Source: JACKFB01 sp041389525 (GTDB lineage: Bacteria; Myxococcota_A; UBA9042; PHBI01; JACKFB01). From it: 64,000 nucleotides of DNA. The DNA is taken from the NCBI GenBank assembly GCA_041389525.1, contig JAWKRR010000015.1, positions 51,009 through 115,008 of the forward strand, given 5' to 3'. The notes under the pieces are model-generated. The model saw only the letters and a program-made list of their open reading frames with translations, was not told where the DNA came from and made no database searches. A program made the position numbers and the translations under genes. Positions 56,179 to 64,000 of the stretch are shown here, piece after piece (the first letter of the stretch is position 1; the number at the start of each line of letters is the position of its first letter).

Positions 56179-57134
56179 AGCTGACGATTGGGACGCGCGG
56201 TTCGGCGCTGGCGCTGGCGCAGTCCGAGCACATCCGGGACCGGCTGCTCGCGCTGCCAGGCGGCGACGTGGAATCGGTGGAGCTGAAGATCATCCAGACC
56301 CGCGGCGACCAGGTGCTGGACGTGGCCCTGAGCAAGGTCGGCGGGAAGGGGCTATTCACCAAGGAGCTGGAGGAGGCGCTGCTCAGCGGCGAGGTGGACC
56401 TGGCGGTGCACTCGCTCAAGGACATGCCGTCCGAGCTGCCGCCGGGCTTGGTGCTGGCGGCGACGACGACCCGGGAAGACCCGCGGGACGCCTGGGTGTG
56501 CCCGGCAGGTAAGCCAGCCCGAGATCTGGCCGATCTGGACGCTGGCGCGGTCGTGGGCACCTCGAGCCTGCGTCGCCAGGCGCAGCTTCTGGCGACGCGG
56601 CCCGATCTTCGCGTGGTCCCGCTGCGTGGAAACGTCGGGACGCGGCTGCGCAAGCTCGACGAGGGCCAGGACGGCATGGAGGCGATCGTGCTGGCGGCCG
56701 CAGGGCTTCGCCGCCTGGGGCTGGCCGAGCGCATCACGCGGACCCTGGACCCGGCGCGCGACATGCTGCCCGCGGTGGGCCAGGGCGCGCTGACCATCGA
56801 GGTGCGCGAGGACGCGACGGCCCTGCGCGCGCTGCTGGCTCGGCTGACCGACCCCGACGCCCTGGACGCCACGACCGCCGAGCGGGCGTTCTTGCGGGCG
56901 GTGGAGGGGGGCTGTCAGGTGCCGGCATGCGCCTACGCGACGATCGTCGACGATCGGCTCGAATTGGCAGGATTTATCGGGGCTCCCGAGGGGCGGCCCT
57001 TCGTGCGCGACGCGGTGTCGGGCACCCGCGGCGAGGCGGCGGCGCTGGGGAGGGCGCTGGCGAAGCGGCTTCTCGATGCGGGCGGGCGGGCGATCATGGA
57101 CGCGCTGCGCGCCGCGGAGCGTGCGGGTGGCTGA
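56175..57134 (+). CDS. hemC: Porphobilinogen deaminase (hydroxymethylbilane synthase)
   Basis: 319 aa. Joins four porphobilinogens into hydroxymethylbilane. Seen: TIGTRGSALALAQSEHIRDRL, KGLFTKELEEALLSGEVDLAVHSLKDMP (catalytic Asp in HSLKDMP), GTSSLRRQAQL, RGNVGTRL and the cofactor-binding Cys in GGCQVPACAYA (~residue 243). GTG start overlaps the hemA stop; preceded by GGAGG within hemA. Overlaps the next gene by 8 nt. Confidence 0.95.
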   Translation: MKLTIGTRGSALALAQSEHIRDRLLALPGGDVESVELKIIQTRGDQVLDVALSKVGGKGLFTKELEEALLSGEVDLAVHSLKDMPSELPPGLVLAATTTREDPRDAWVCPAGKPARDLADLDAGAVVGTSSLRRQAQLLATRPDLRVVPLRGNVGTRLRKLDEGQDGMEAIVLAAAGLRRLGLAERITRTLDPARDMLPAVGQGALTIEVREDATALRALLARLTDPDALDATTAERAFLRAVEGGCQVPACAYATIVDDRLELAGFIGAPEGRPFVRDAVSGTRGEAAALGRALAKRLLDAGGRAIMDALRAAERAGG

Positions 57135-58683
57135 GAGCGGCGGCCGCGGGTTTGTGAGCTTCGTCGGCGCGGGTCCTGGCGATCCGGGGCTGATGACGCT
57201 GCGCGGGCGGCGAGCGATCGAGCGCGCCGACGTCGTGCTCTACGACCGCCTCGCGAGCCCGGCGCTGCTGGCCAGCCTGGACGTGTCGGGCCAGGAGCGC
57301 ATCCACGTCGGCAAGACGGCCGACGGCGGGCTGTGGCAGCAGGATCGCATCAACGCGCTCATCGTGCGGCGGGCGCTGGCCGGGGCGCGGGTCGTGCGCC
57401 TCAAGGGCGGCGATCCGCTGATCTTCGGCCGCGGCGCCGAGGAGATGGAGGCCTGCGTGGCCGCGGGGGTCGCCTACGAGGTGGTCCCCGGCGTCTCGTC
57501 GATCGCGTCGGTGCCTGCGCTGTCGGGCGTGCCGCTGACCCACCGCGACGCCGCCAGCCACTTCATCGTGGTGACGGGGCACGAGCGCGAGTCGGGCGCT
57601 GACGAGGGCGCGGGGCCGGACTCCGACGCGGATCGCGTGGATTGGGAGGCCCTGGGCGCCATCGGCGGCAGCCTGGTCGTGCTCATGGGCGTGCTGCAGG
57701 CCGATCGCTGGTCGCAGGGGCTGATGCGCGGCGGCCGCGACCCCCAGACCCCCGTCGCGGTGATCCGCTGGGGCACCACGCCGCGTCAGAAGACCCTGAT
57801 GACGACGCTCGGATCGCTGAGCGCCGACCTGGCCGCCGCGGCGTTTCGCCCGCCCGCCGTCATCGTCGTCGGCGAGGTGGTCGCCTACCGCGAGACCCTG
57901 GCGTGGTTCGAGCACCGCCCGCTCATGGGCCACGTGGTGGGGGTGACCCGCTCGGGGCGTGGGGACGTCGACGAGTTCGAGGCCCTCGAGGACCTCGGGG
58001 CCGCCGTGGTGCATGTGCCGCTGACCCGGCAGGTCGCGGTCGACGGGGGCCGTCCGCTGGCCGCCGCCGTGGGCGCCGGGGCGTTCACCGACCTGGTGGT
58101 GACTAGCCAGAACGGCGTGCACGCGCTGGCCGCCGCGCTCATCGCCTCCGGTCGCGACGTGCGCACGCTGGCGGGCGTCACGACCTGGGCCGTGGGGCCG
58201 TCGACCGCGCAGACCATGCGCGAGGTCCTGGCGCTGGGAGCCGACCACGTGGCCGACCCGGCGACCGGCGAGGGGCTGGTTCGGCTGGCCGCTGACGTCG
58301 GGATCGCGGGCCGCCGCTTCCTGTTCCCGTCGGCCCTCGCCGCGCGCGACGTCGTGCCCGACGGCTTCCGCGCCCTCGGGGCCCAGGTCGACCAGGTGGC
58401 GGCCTACGCGACCGAGCCCGACCCGCTGGCGGCCCCGCGGCTTGAGAGCGCCATCGAGCAAGGCCTCTCGCTGCTCGCCGTCGCCAGCCCCAGCGCCATC
58501 GACGCCCTGCACGCCGCCCTGGGCGCCACCGGCCGCGACGTGCGCGCCATCGCCCTGGCCGCCATCGGCCCCACCACCGCCGAGCACGCCCTCGCCCTGG
58601 GGTTCGACGTTGCGGTGACGGCGGAAACCCATACGATGGCGGGGCTCGCTGCCGCGATTACCCAGCGCCTGTCCAAAGGTTGA
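57127..58683 (+). CDS. cobA-hemD: Fused uroporphyrinogen-III C-methyltransferase / uroporphyrinogen-III synthase
   Basis: 518 aa, two enzymes in one. Residues ~10-265 are an SAM uroporphyrinogen methyltransferase (VSFVGAGPGDPGLMTLRGRRAI; VVRLKGGDPLIFGRGAEEMEA; YEVVPGVSSIASVPALSGVPLTHRD; GTTPRQKTLMTTLG), making precorrin-2 for siroheme/cobalamin. Residues ~275-518 are HemD (VGVTRSGRG; DLVVTSQNGVHAL; TWAVGPSTAQTMREVLALGADHV; LLAVASPSAIDAL; IALAAIGPTTAEHALALGF), cyclising hydroxymethylbilane. This fusion is known in several bacterial groups. GTG 57127 was chosen since GGAG lies 7 nt before it; GTG 57121 is too close to that site. Confidence 0.93.
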   Translation: MAESGGRGFVSFVGAGPGDPGLMTLRGRRAIERADVVLYDRLASPALLASLDVSGQERIHVGKTADGGLWQQDRINALIVRRALAGARVVRLKGGDPLIFGRGAEEMEACVAAGVAYEVVPGVSSIASVPALSGVPLTHRDAASHFIVVTGHERESGADEGAGPDSDADRVDWEALGAIGGSLVVLMGVLQADRWSQGLMRGGRDPQTPVAVIRWGTTPRQKTLMTTLGSLSADLAAAAFRPPAVIVVGEVVAYRETLAWFEHRPLMGHVVGVTRSGRGDVDEFEALEDLGAAVVHVPLTRQVAVDGGRPLAAAVGAGAFTDLVVTSQNGVHALAAALIASGRDVRTLAGVTTWAVGPSTAQTMREVLALGADHVADPATGEGLVRLAADVGIAGRRFLFPSALAARDVVPDGFRALGAQVDQVAAYATEPDPLAAPRLESAIEQGLSLLAVASPSAIDALHAALGATGRDVRAIALAAIGPTTAEHALALGFDVAVTAETHTMAGLAAAITQRLSKG

Positions 58684-58687
58684 GCCG

Positions 58688-59665
58688 ATGGCCTTCCCCC
58701 AGTCCCGCCTCCGCCGTCTCCGCAAGACCCCCGCGCTGAGAGCGCTGTGTCGCGAGACCACGCTGACCCCGCACGACCTAATCTGGCCGCTCTTTGTCGA
58801 GCCGGGCCAGGGGATCCGGCGCCCCATCGAGTCGATGCCGGGCCAGTTCCGCATGTCGCCCGACGAGGTCGCCAAGGCCGCGCGCCAGGCCTGGGACCTC
58901 GGCATCCAGGCGGTGATTCTGTTCGGCATCCCGCCCCACAAGGACGCGGTGGGCAGCGCCGCCTACGCCCTGGACGGCATCGTGCCCCAGGCGATTCGGC
59001 GCATCCGGGACGCGGCCCCCGACATGGCGGTCATCACCGACGTCTGCCTGTGCGAGTACACCGACCACGGGCACTGCGGGCTGGTCGACAAGGGGCAGGT
59101 GCTCAACGACGCGACCCTGGAGCTTCTGGCCAAGGAGGCGCTGGCCCACGTGAAGGCCGGCGCGACGATGGTGGCGCCCAGCGACATGATGGACGGGCGG
59201 GTGGCGGCCATCCGCGACGCCCTGGACGACGAGGGCTACGAGGACATCCCGATCATGGCTTACTCGGCGAAGTACGCGTCGGCCTACTACGGGCCCTTCC
59301 GCGAGGCCGCCGAGAGCACGCCGGCCTTCGGGGATCGCCGCGCCTACCAGATGGACCCGCCCAACGCGCTGGAGGCGCTGCGCGAGGTGACCCTGGACGA
59401 GGAGGAGGGCGCCGACATCATCATGGTGAAGCCGGCTGGGCCCTACCTCGATATCGTCCACATGGTGCGCGAGCTGACCGATCTGCCAGTCGCCGCCTAC
59501 CAGGTCAGCGGTGAGTACGCGATGGTACATGCCGCCGCTGAGCGCGGCTGGGTGGATCTCGAGCGGGTGATGATGGAATCGCTGGTCGGCATCAAGCGGG
59601 CCGGCGCCGACATGATCCTGACCTACTTCGCCCCCGAAGCGGCGCGGGTGCTCGGCCAGCGATGA
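58688..59665 (+). CDS. hemB: Delta-aminolevulinic acid dehydratase (porphobilinogen synthase)
   Basis: 325 aa. Condenses two aminolevulinates to porphobilinogen. Seen: RLRRLRKTPALRALCRET, LIWPLFVEPGQG, the metal site DVCLCEYTDHGHCG (Cys-rich, as in zinc-dependent enzymes), the Schiff-base lysines in AYSAKYASAYYGPF and IIMVKPAGPYLDIV, and the C-terminal DMILTYFAPEAARVL. AAAGG lies 8 nt before the ATG. The stop overlaps the next gene's start (ATGA). No hemL or hemE is visible in the window. Confidence 0.96.
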   Translation: MAFPQSRLRRLRKTPALRALCRETTLTPHDLIWPLFVEPGQGIRRPIESMPGQFRMSPDEVAKAARQAWDLGIQAVILFGIPPHKDAVGSAAYALDGIVPQAIRRIRDAAPDMAVITDVCLCEYTDHGHCGLVDKGQVLNDATLELLAKEALAHVKAGATMVAPSDMMDGRVAAIRDALDDEGYEDIPIMAYSAKYASAYYGPFREAAESTPAFGDRRAYQMDPPNALEALREVTLDEEEGADIIMVKPAGPYLDIVHMVRELTDLPVAAYQVSGEYAMVHAAAERGWVDLERVMMESLVGIKRAGADMILTYFAPEAARVLGQR

Positions 59666-62600
59666 GGTCGACGGCCGCGCTGTGTGTGGCCGCGTGCGTG
59701 GGGCTTTGGGCCTGCGGCGGGGCGGCGCGGCAGGCGCGGGTGCCGGTGGTGCCGAGCGACCCCGCGCGGGCGGTGGCGCAGGTGCGGGCTGAGATCGCCG
59801 AGCGGGGGGCGACGGCGGAGCGCTACACGGAGCTCGCGGCGGCGCGGGCGGCGGCGGGCGAGCAGGCGCCGGCGCTGGCGGACGTGAACCGGGCGATGGC
59901 GTTGGACGGGGAGCTGGCGGGCGCGCACGTGGTGGCGGCGCGGCTCCGGGCGGCGGCGGGTGACTTCGAGAGCGCGGCGCTGCAGTACGAGGAGGTGGCG
60001 CTGCGCTGGCCGGCGGCGGAGGGCGGGATCGCCGACGAGTGGGGGGCGGCGCTGCTGGCGGTGGCGAGTCGGCGGGCGGAGGCGGGGCGGCCGCACGCGG
60101 CGATGGCCGAGCTGACGGCGCTGTCGGCGCGGCTGCCGGAGGTGGCGCGGCGCTCGCGGGAGGCGCGGGCCGCGGTGGCGTTGAAGATCGCCGAGGGGTT
60201 GGTCGAGGCGGGGGACGGGGCGGCGGCGCTGGACGCGGTGGCGATGGCGCGGACGGCTGGGGGGCCGGCGGATGAGCTGCGATTCAGTGAGGCGCGGGCT
60301 CGCCTGTTGACGGGGGACGCGCGGGCCGCGCTGGTGGGGCTTGAGCGGTGGGCGGGCGACGGGGTGCCGGCGGAGGGGAGGGCGCTGACGGTGGCGCGCT
60401 TCCTGACGCAGCGCGGGACGCCGGAGGACGCGCTGGCGGCGTGGGAGCGGGTGCCCGACCGGGACGCCGAGGGGTATGAGGCCACGGCGCGGGTGGCGGT
60501 TCGGGCGGGGCGGGCGGCGGCCGCGCTGGCCGCGTATCGGCGCGGGGCGGCGGCGCTGCCGGAGGGCAAGGAGCGGGCGGACCTGCTGGCGCGCGGGGCG
60601 GCGGCGCTGCGCGGGCGGGGCGAGCGCGACGAGGCTTTGGCGCTGCACGAGGAGGCCGCGGCGGCCGCGCCGGGGCAGTGGCGGTACGTGGCGTCGTGGC
60701 TGGACAGCTTGGCGCACTTCGGGGCCCGGGCGGACACGGTGCGGGTGTTGGGGGACGCCATCGAGGCGTCGGCTGATCCGGTCGCGACGGCGGCGGAGGG
60801 GGCGGCGCTCCTGGCTCGCGTGGGGGCGATGGACGAGGCGGTGGCTGCGCTGAGCGCGGCGGCGCAGCGGGCGGGGGCGCCGCTGGCCATGCGGCTGGAG
60901 CTGGCGGAGGCGCTGCACAAGAAGAAGAAGCTGGTCGCGCGGCGAAACGAGGTGCTCGACGCGTACGTCGCGGCGGCGGGTGATGACGCGGACGCGCTGG
61001 TGGCTGCGGGGCGGGCGTGGTGGCGCTACGGCGAGGACCGCCGGGCGCTGGCCCTGGGGCGGCGGGCGCTGCGCTTGGCTCCCAAAGAGCCAGGTCCCGC
61101 CTTGCTGATCGCCGATGCGGAGCGGGCGGCGGGGCACCTGGCCGAGGAGCAAGCGGCCCTGGGATTGGCGGCCGCCGGCAAGGACCCGGTCGCGGCGGCG
61201 CTGGCGATCGGCGAGCGCTGGCTCGGGCTGGCGGACCCGGCCCAGGCGCTGCCGTGGCTGACGCGGGCCGCGCAGACCGAGGTGGTCCCTCAGCGCCGGG
61301 CGGCGGAGCTTGCGCTGGCGCGGGCGTACCAGCGCTCGCGTCCGCCTGACGACGCGGCGGCGGGCGAGCACCTGGCGCAGTGGCTGGCGCTCGCACCGCC
61401 CGACGCGCGGGAGGCGGCGCTCGAGGAGGTGCTGACCGCGACGTTGAACATCCCGCGCCTGCTGGATCTGCGGCTGGAGGCGCTGGGCGGGCTGGCGGCG
61501 CTCCATCCGGAAGACGGGCCCCTCGCCGACGAGCTCGGCCTGGTCCTGATGATGCGGCGGCGGCCCGAGCAGGCGATGGCGGTCTGGCGAAACCACCTGG
61601 CCCACGCGGCGGATCCGCGGGCGGCCGCTGCGCGCGTCGGCGCGCTCTTGTTGGACAAGGACCACGAGGAGGAGGGCCTCGCCATCCTGGACAGCGTCGA
61701 CGCCGCCGCCATCGCCAGCCCGAAGGTGCACCGAAAGCTCGGTGAAATCTACGCTCGCCGCGGCGAGGCCGACCGCGCCGACGCGCACTACCGGCTCTTC
61801 CTCGACGCGCCGCGCGGGCCCGACCAGCTGCGCGAGTTGCGCGCCTTCGCTGGCGAGATGGAGAAGCTGCGCCGCGACGATCTGGCGGAGACGGCCTACG
61901 CGCGCTGGGTCGAGCAAGCGCCCAGCGACCGCGACGCGCTGCGGGGCTTGGGCGGGGCCCAGCTGAGGGCCGGCAAGCCCGCGGAGGCGCGCGCGCATCT
62001 GGAGCGCTACGTCGAGGTCACGCCGCCGGCGCAGCAGCGTCGGGCCCTGGAGTTGGTCGGAGATATCTACGAATCCGCGGGGCAGCTGCGGTGGGCCGCC
62101 GAGACCTACGAGCGGCTGATGGAGGGCGAGCGGGCCGCGGTGATGCGAAACGGGGCCGCGCGCCTCGCTCGGCTTTACCAGCGCTTGGGCGACATGGAGG
62201 GAGTGCGGCGGGCGGTGCGTGCGTCGGTGGCGGCCCCGCGTACGCCGGCGCGGCACTACCAGGATGGAGTGCGGCTGCTGAGTGACGCGGGGTTGCTCGG
62301 CGACGCGACCACGCTGCTGGAGGAGGGGCTGGCCGCCCACGAGAACAACCTGCAGTTGCTGAAGTTGAGCGTGCAGCTGGCGTTGAGGCGCGGCGACGCG
62401 CAGGCGGCGCGGGAGCCGGTGAAGCGCATGGTCCGACTGCGTGGCTCGACGCCTGAAGGGTGGCGCGAGGCCGCGACGCTGCTGAGCGCGGCTGGCTATC
62501 CGCAGGAGGCGCTGGCGCTCCTCGGCGGCGACGAGGTCCCGGTGACGGCGGCGCCCGAGGTCTACGAGGCGCGCGGTCGGCTGCAGGTGGCGGTCGGTGA

Positions 62601-64000
62601 GTACGACGCAGCCGAGCAGAGCTTCGCGACCGCGCTCGCCCAGACCCAGTCGCCGCGGGAGCTCTTGGCGGCGATCGATGCGGTGTGGCGGGGGGCGAGC
62701 CAGAGCGAGCGGCTGCGACGCTTTCACACGCGGGCGGCGGCGTTGTCGCCGAATCGGGCCGATCACGCGCTGGCGCTCGGGCGGCTGTCCCTGGGGGCCG
62801 GCGAGCTGCGGGAGGCGCAGCAGAGCTTCGTGCGCTATCTGGCGCTGCAGGAGCGTGGGCAGGTCGCCGTGGCGCGCGCCTACGTCGAGGCGGGCTACGT
62901 CGATCTGGCGGTGCATCACTACCTGAAGGCGTTCGAGCAGCAGCAGAGCGGCGCCGACGAGTGGTCGCTGGCGGACGCGGCGCATTTCCTGGTCGAGCAC
63001 GGGCGCGCGGAGCTCTTGCCGAGGTTGGCGCTGCTCGAGGTGAGCCGCTCGCGCACGCCCGCGCAGTCGGTGAACGCGGCGGTGCGCGCGCTGCTCGAGG
63101 GCGGGGCTATCGAGGAGGCGCTGGCGCTCTTGGAGCGCGCGTCCACGGAGGCGCCGGCGCCGGACCACGACGCGGTGCGGGGGCTGCTGCTCTTGCTGGT
63201 CGGGCGTGACGACGCGGCCGAGCGTGCGTTCGAGCGGATGGTGGACCGGGCGCAGGAGTCCCAGTCGACGATGTTGCGGGTGCCCGGCTTGGACCGCGCC
63301 CGCCTCGGCAGCGCCGCCCTGGCGGACGCCCTGCAGACCCTGCTGACACACGGCCGCATCGACGCGGCGCTGCGTCAGGCCCGGCGGGCGGCCTCGCTCT
63401 ACGGTGACGACCCGCGCCTCGCGGTCACCGAGGCCGACTTGTGGGTGTACGCGGGCCGAGTCGAGGAGGCGATGGCGCGCGTGCGAGCGGTGGGCGACCG
63501 CCTCGGGGAGGCGCCGGCCGAGGCCGTCGAGGGGCTCGCCATCCGCTTGGAGCGGCGGGACTGGCTGGAGGCGGCCGCCGAGGTCTGCGCGCTGGCGGTG
63601 GCGGGACGCTGGAACGAACGCCTGGGCGATCGGCTGCTGAGGCTGCGAATTCGGCTTGGCGACTTCGCGGGGGCGCAGCGCGTGGCCTCGCGGTGGGTGG
63701 CGCAGACGAGCGCAGCGGCGGCGGCTGACATCGCGGGCGTCGCCGCGGAGGCGGGCTATCTGGGGATGGCGAGGGAGTACGGCGCGAAGGCCGCGCAGCC
63801 GCCCGCGACGGCGCGAACGGCCGACGCCCTCGCGGTCTTGGACGCGGTGGACGCCGAGGTGGGCGAGCGCGGGAAGGCCCGGCATCGCGCGCTGGTCGCC
63901 GACGACGCGGCGGATCGCTTTCAGCTCTACAGCGCTCGGGCGCAGCTGGCGTTTCGGGCGGGCGAGCTGGCCCGCGCTCGCGAGGCTGTCACCGCGGCGC
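59662..64000 (+). CDS. Very large TPR-repeat lipoprotein (3' end beyond window)
   Basis: Open for 1446 codons to the window edge. Signal with a lipobox-like end (CVGLWACGG; Cys near residue 20), then an Ala/Arg/Leu-rich chain of helix pairs typical of tetratricopeptide repeats throughout: e.g. YTELAAARAAAGEQAPALADVNRAMALDGE, LVAAGRAWWRYGEDRRALALGRRALRLAPKEP, VHRKLGEIYARRGEADRADAHYRLFLDAP, YEARGRLQVAVGEYDAAEQSFATAL. I estimate thirty or more repeats. No catalytic domain is seen so far. The ATG at 59662 overlaps the hemB stop, so it is co-transcribed with heme genes, but no functional link follows. Likely an outer-membrane-anchored periplasmic or surface scaffold. The opposite strand is also open for most of this length; that is a composition effect. 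Confidence 0.85.
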   Translation, partial: MRSTAALCVAACVGLWACGGAARQARVPVVPSDPARAVAQVRAEIAERGATAERYTELAAARAAAGEQAPALADVNRAMALDGELAGAHVVAARLRAAAGDFESAALQYEEVALRWPAAEGGIADEWGAALLAVASRRAEAGRPHAAMAELTALSARLPEVARRSREARAAVALKIAEGLVEAGDGAAALDAVAMARTAGGPADELRFSEARARLLTGDARAALVGLERWAGDGVPAEGRALTVARFLTQRGTPEDALAAWERVPDRDAEGYEATARVAVRAGRAAAALAAYRRGAAALPEGKERADLLARGAAALRGRGERDEALALHEEAAAAAPGQWRYVASWLDSLAHFGARADTVRVLGDAIEASADPVATAAEGAALLARVGAMDEAVAALSAAAQRAGAPLAMRLELAEALHKKKKLVARRNEVLDAYVAAAGDDADALVAAGRAWWRYGEDRRALALGRRALRLAPKEPGPALLIADAERAAGHLAEEQAALGLAAAGKDPVAAALAIGERWLGLADPAQALPWLTRAAQTEVVPQRRAAELALARAYQRSRPPDDAAAGEHLAQWLALAPPDAREAALEEVLTATLNIPRLLDLRLEALGGLAALHPEDGPLADELGLVLMMRRRPEQAMAVWRNHLAHAADPRAAAARVGALLLDKDHEEEGLAILDSVDAAAIASPKVHRKLGEIYARRGEADRADAHYRLFLDAPRGPDQLRELRAFAGEMEKLRRDDLAETAYARWVEQAPSDRDALRGLGGAQLRAGKPAEARAHLERYVEVTPPAQQRRALELVGDIYESAGQLRWAAETYERLMEGERAAVMRNGAARLARLYQRLGDMEGVRRAVRASVAAPRTPARHYQDGVRLLSDAGLLGDATTLLEEGLAAHENNLQLLKLSVQLALRRGDAQAAREPVKRMVRLRGSTPEGWREAATLLSAAGYPQEALALLGGDEVPVTAAPEVYEARGRLQVAVGEYDAAEQSFATALAQTQSPRELLAAIDAVWRGASQSERLRRFHTRAAALSPNRADHALALGRLSLGAGELREAQQSFVRYLALQERGQVAVARAYVEAGYVDLAVHHYLKAFEQQQSGADEWSLADAAHFLVEHGRAELLPRLALLEVSRSRTPAQSVNAAVRALLEGGAIEEALALLERASTEAPAPDHDAVRGLLLLLVGRDDAAERAFERMVDRAQESQSTMLRVPGLDRARLGSAALADALQTLLTHGRIDAALRQARRAASLYGDDPRLAVTEADLWVYAGRVEEAMARVRAVGDRLGEAPAEAVEGLAIRLERRDWLEAAAEVCALAVAGRWNERLGDRLLRLRIRLGDFAGAQRVASRWVAQTSAAAAADIAGVAAEAGYLGMAREYGAKAAQPPATARTADALAVLDAVDAEVGERGKARHRALVADDAADRFQLYSARAQLAFRAGELARAREAVTAA

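Overview
The window is GC-rich chromosomal DNA from a Gram-negative bacterium. The gene content points to Myxococcota or a related 'deltaproteobacterial' lineage such as Bradymonadia. The indicators are type IV pilus minor pilins, outer-membrane beta-barrels, giant Cys-rich lipoproteins with MopE-like DNDCDG motifs, an FHA-sigma54 activator, a PHA-type regulator, and Mpl murein recycling (meso-DAP peptidoglycan). This assignment is inference from gene content only. I see no tRNA, rRNA or CRISPR array.

Layout. 1-3676 (minus): a tightly overlapping minor-pilin operon, fimT-like, pilV, pilW, pilX and the N-terminus of a PilY1-like VWA protein cut by the window edge. 3906-8570 (minus): lysA, argH and a beta-barrel protein. 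8924-18827 (plus): a giant Cys-rich lipoprotein gene of about 9.9 kb, broken near its 3' end by an apparent one-base frameshift. 18863-20155: a Rho-independent terminator followed directly by a decayed group II intron whose reverse transcriptase carries two amber stops, frameshifts and an N-terminal deletion. 20368-23089: mce (methylmalonyl-CoA epimerase), then groEL and groES on the minus strand. 23339-28639 (plus): a second giant Cys-rich lipoprotein, divergent from groES. 28692-36591: FHA-sigma54 activator, DksA-like protein, PHA-regulator-like protein, two outer-membrane proteins (one a paralogue of the 6801-8570 barrel) and mpl. 36732-41718: an unknown membrane protein, a hybrid histidine kinase, and two adjacent genes (PrsW-like and D-cysteine desulfhydrase-like) that are both riddled with frameshifts.

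41884-64000: hisS and a TPR lipoprotein, then a convergent PpiD-like chaperone, then about 17 kb of almost uninterrupted plus-strand genes. These are the rod-shape/elongasome set mreB-mreC-mreD-mrdA(PBP2)-rodA, a small secreted protein, thioredoxin, and the heme set hemX/ccsA-like, hemA, hemC, cobA-hemD fusion and hemB. The last gene is a very large TPR lipoprotein that runs off the right edge. Most neighbouring genes here overlap by 1-8 bases, implying translational coupling.

The observations I would follow up first are these. (1) The leaders of lysA and hemA appear related: about 100 nt align without gaps at roughly 60% identity, ending in a shared TCCACACAGG box about 10 nt before each start. 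The box recurs before the FHA-sigma54 activator, and the hemA leader is a 160-bp palindrome. (2) PBP2 carries an unusual insert of about 95 residues with six CPxxG/CPxC-type zinc-ribbon-like elements. (3) There is a dense cluster of frameshifts at 40.3-41.65 kb. (4) A degraded IIC-like intron is docked on a terminator hairpin.
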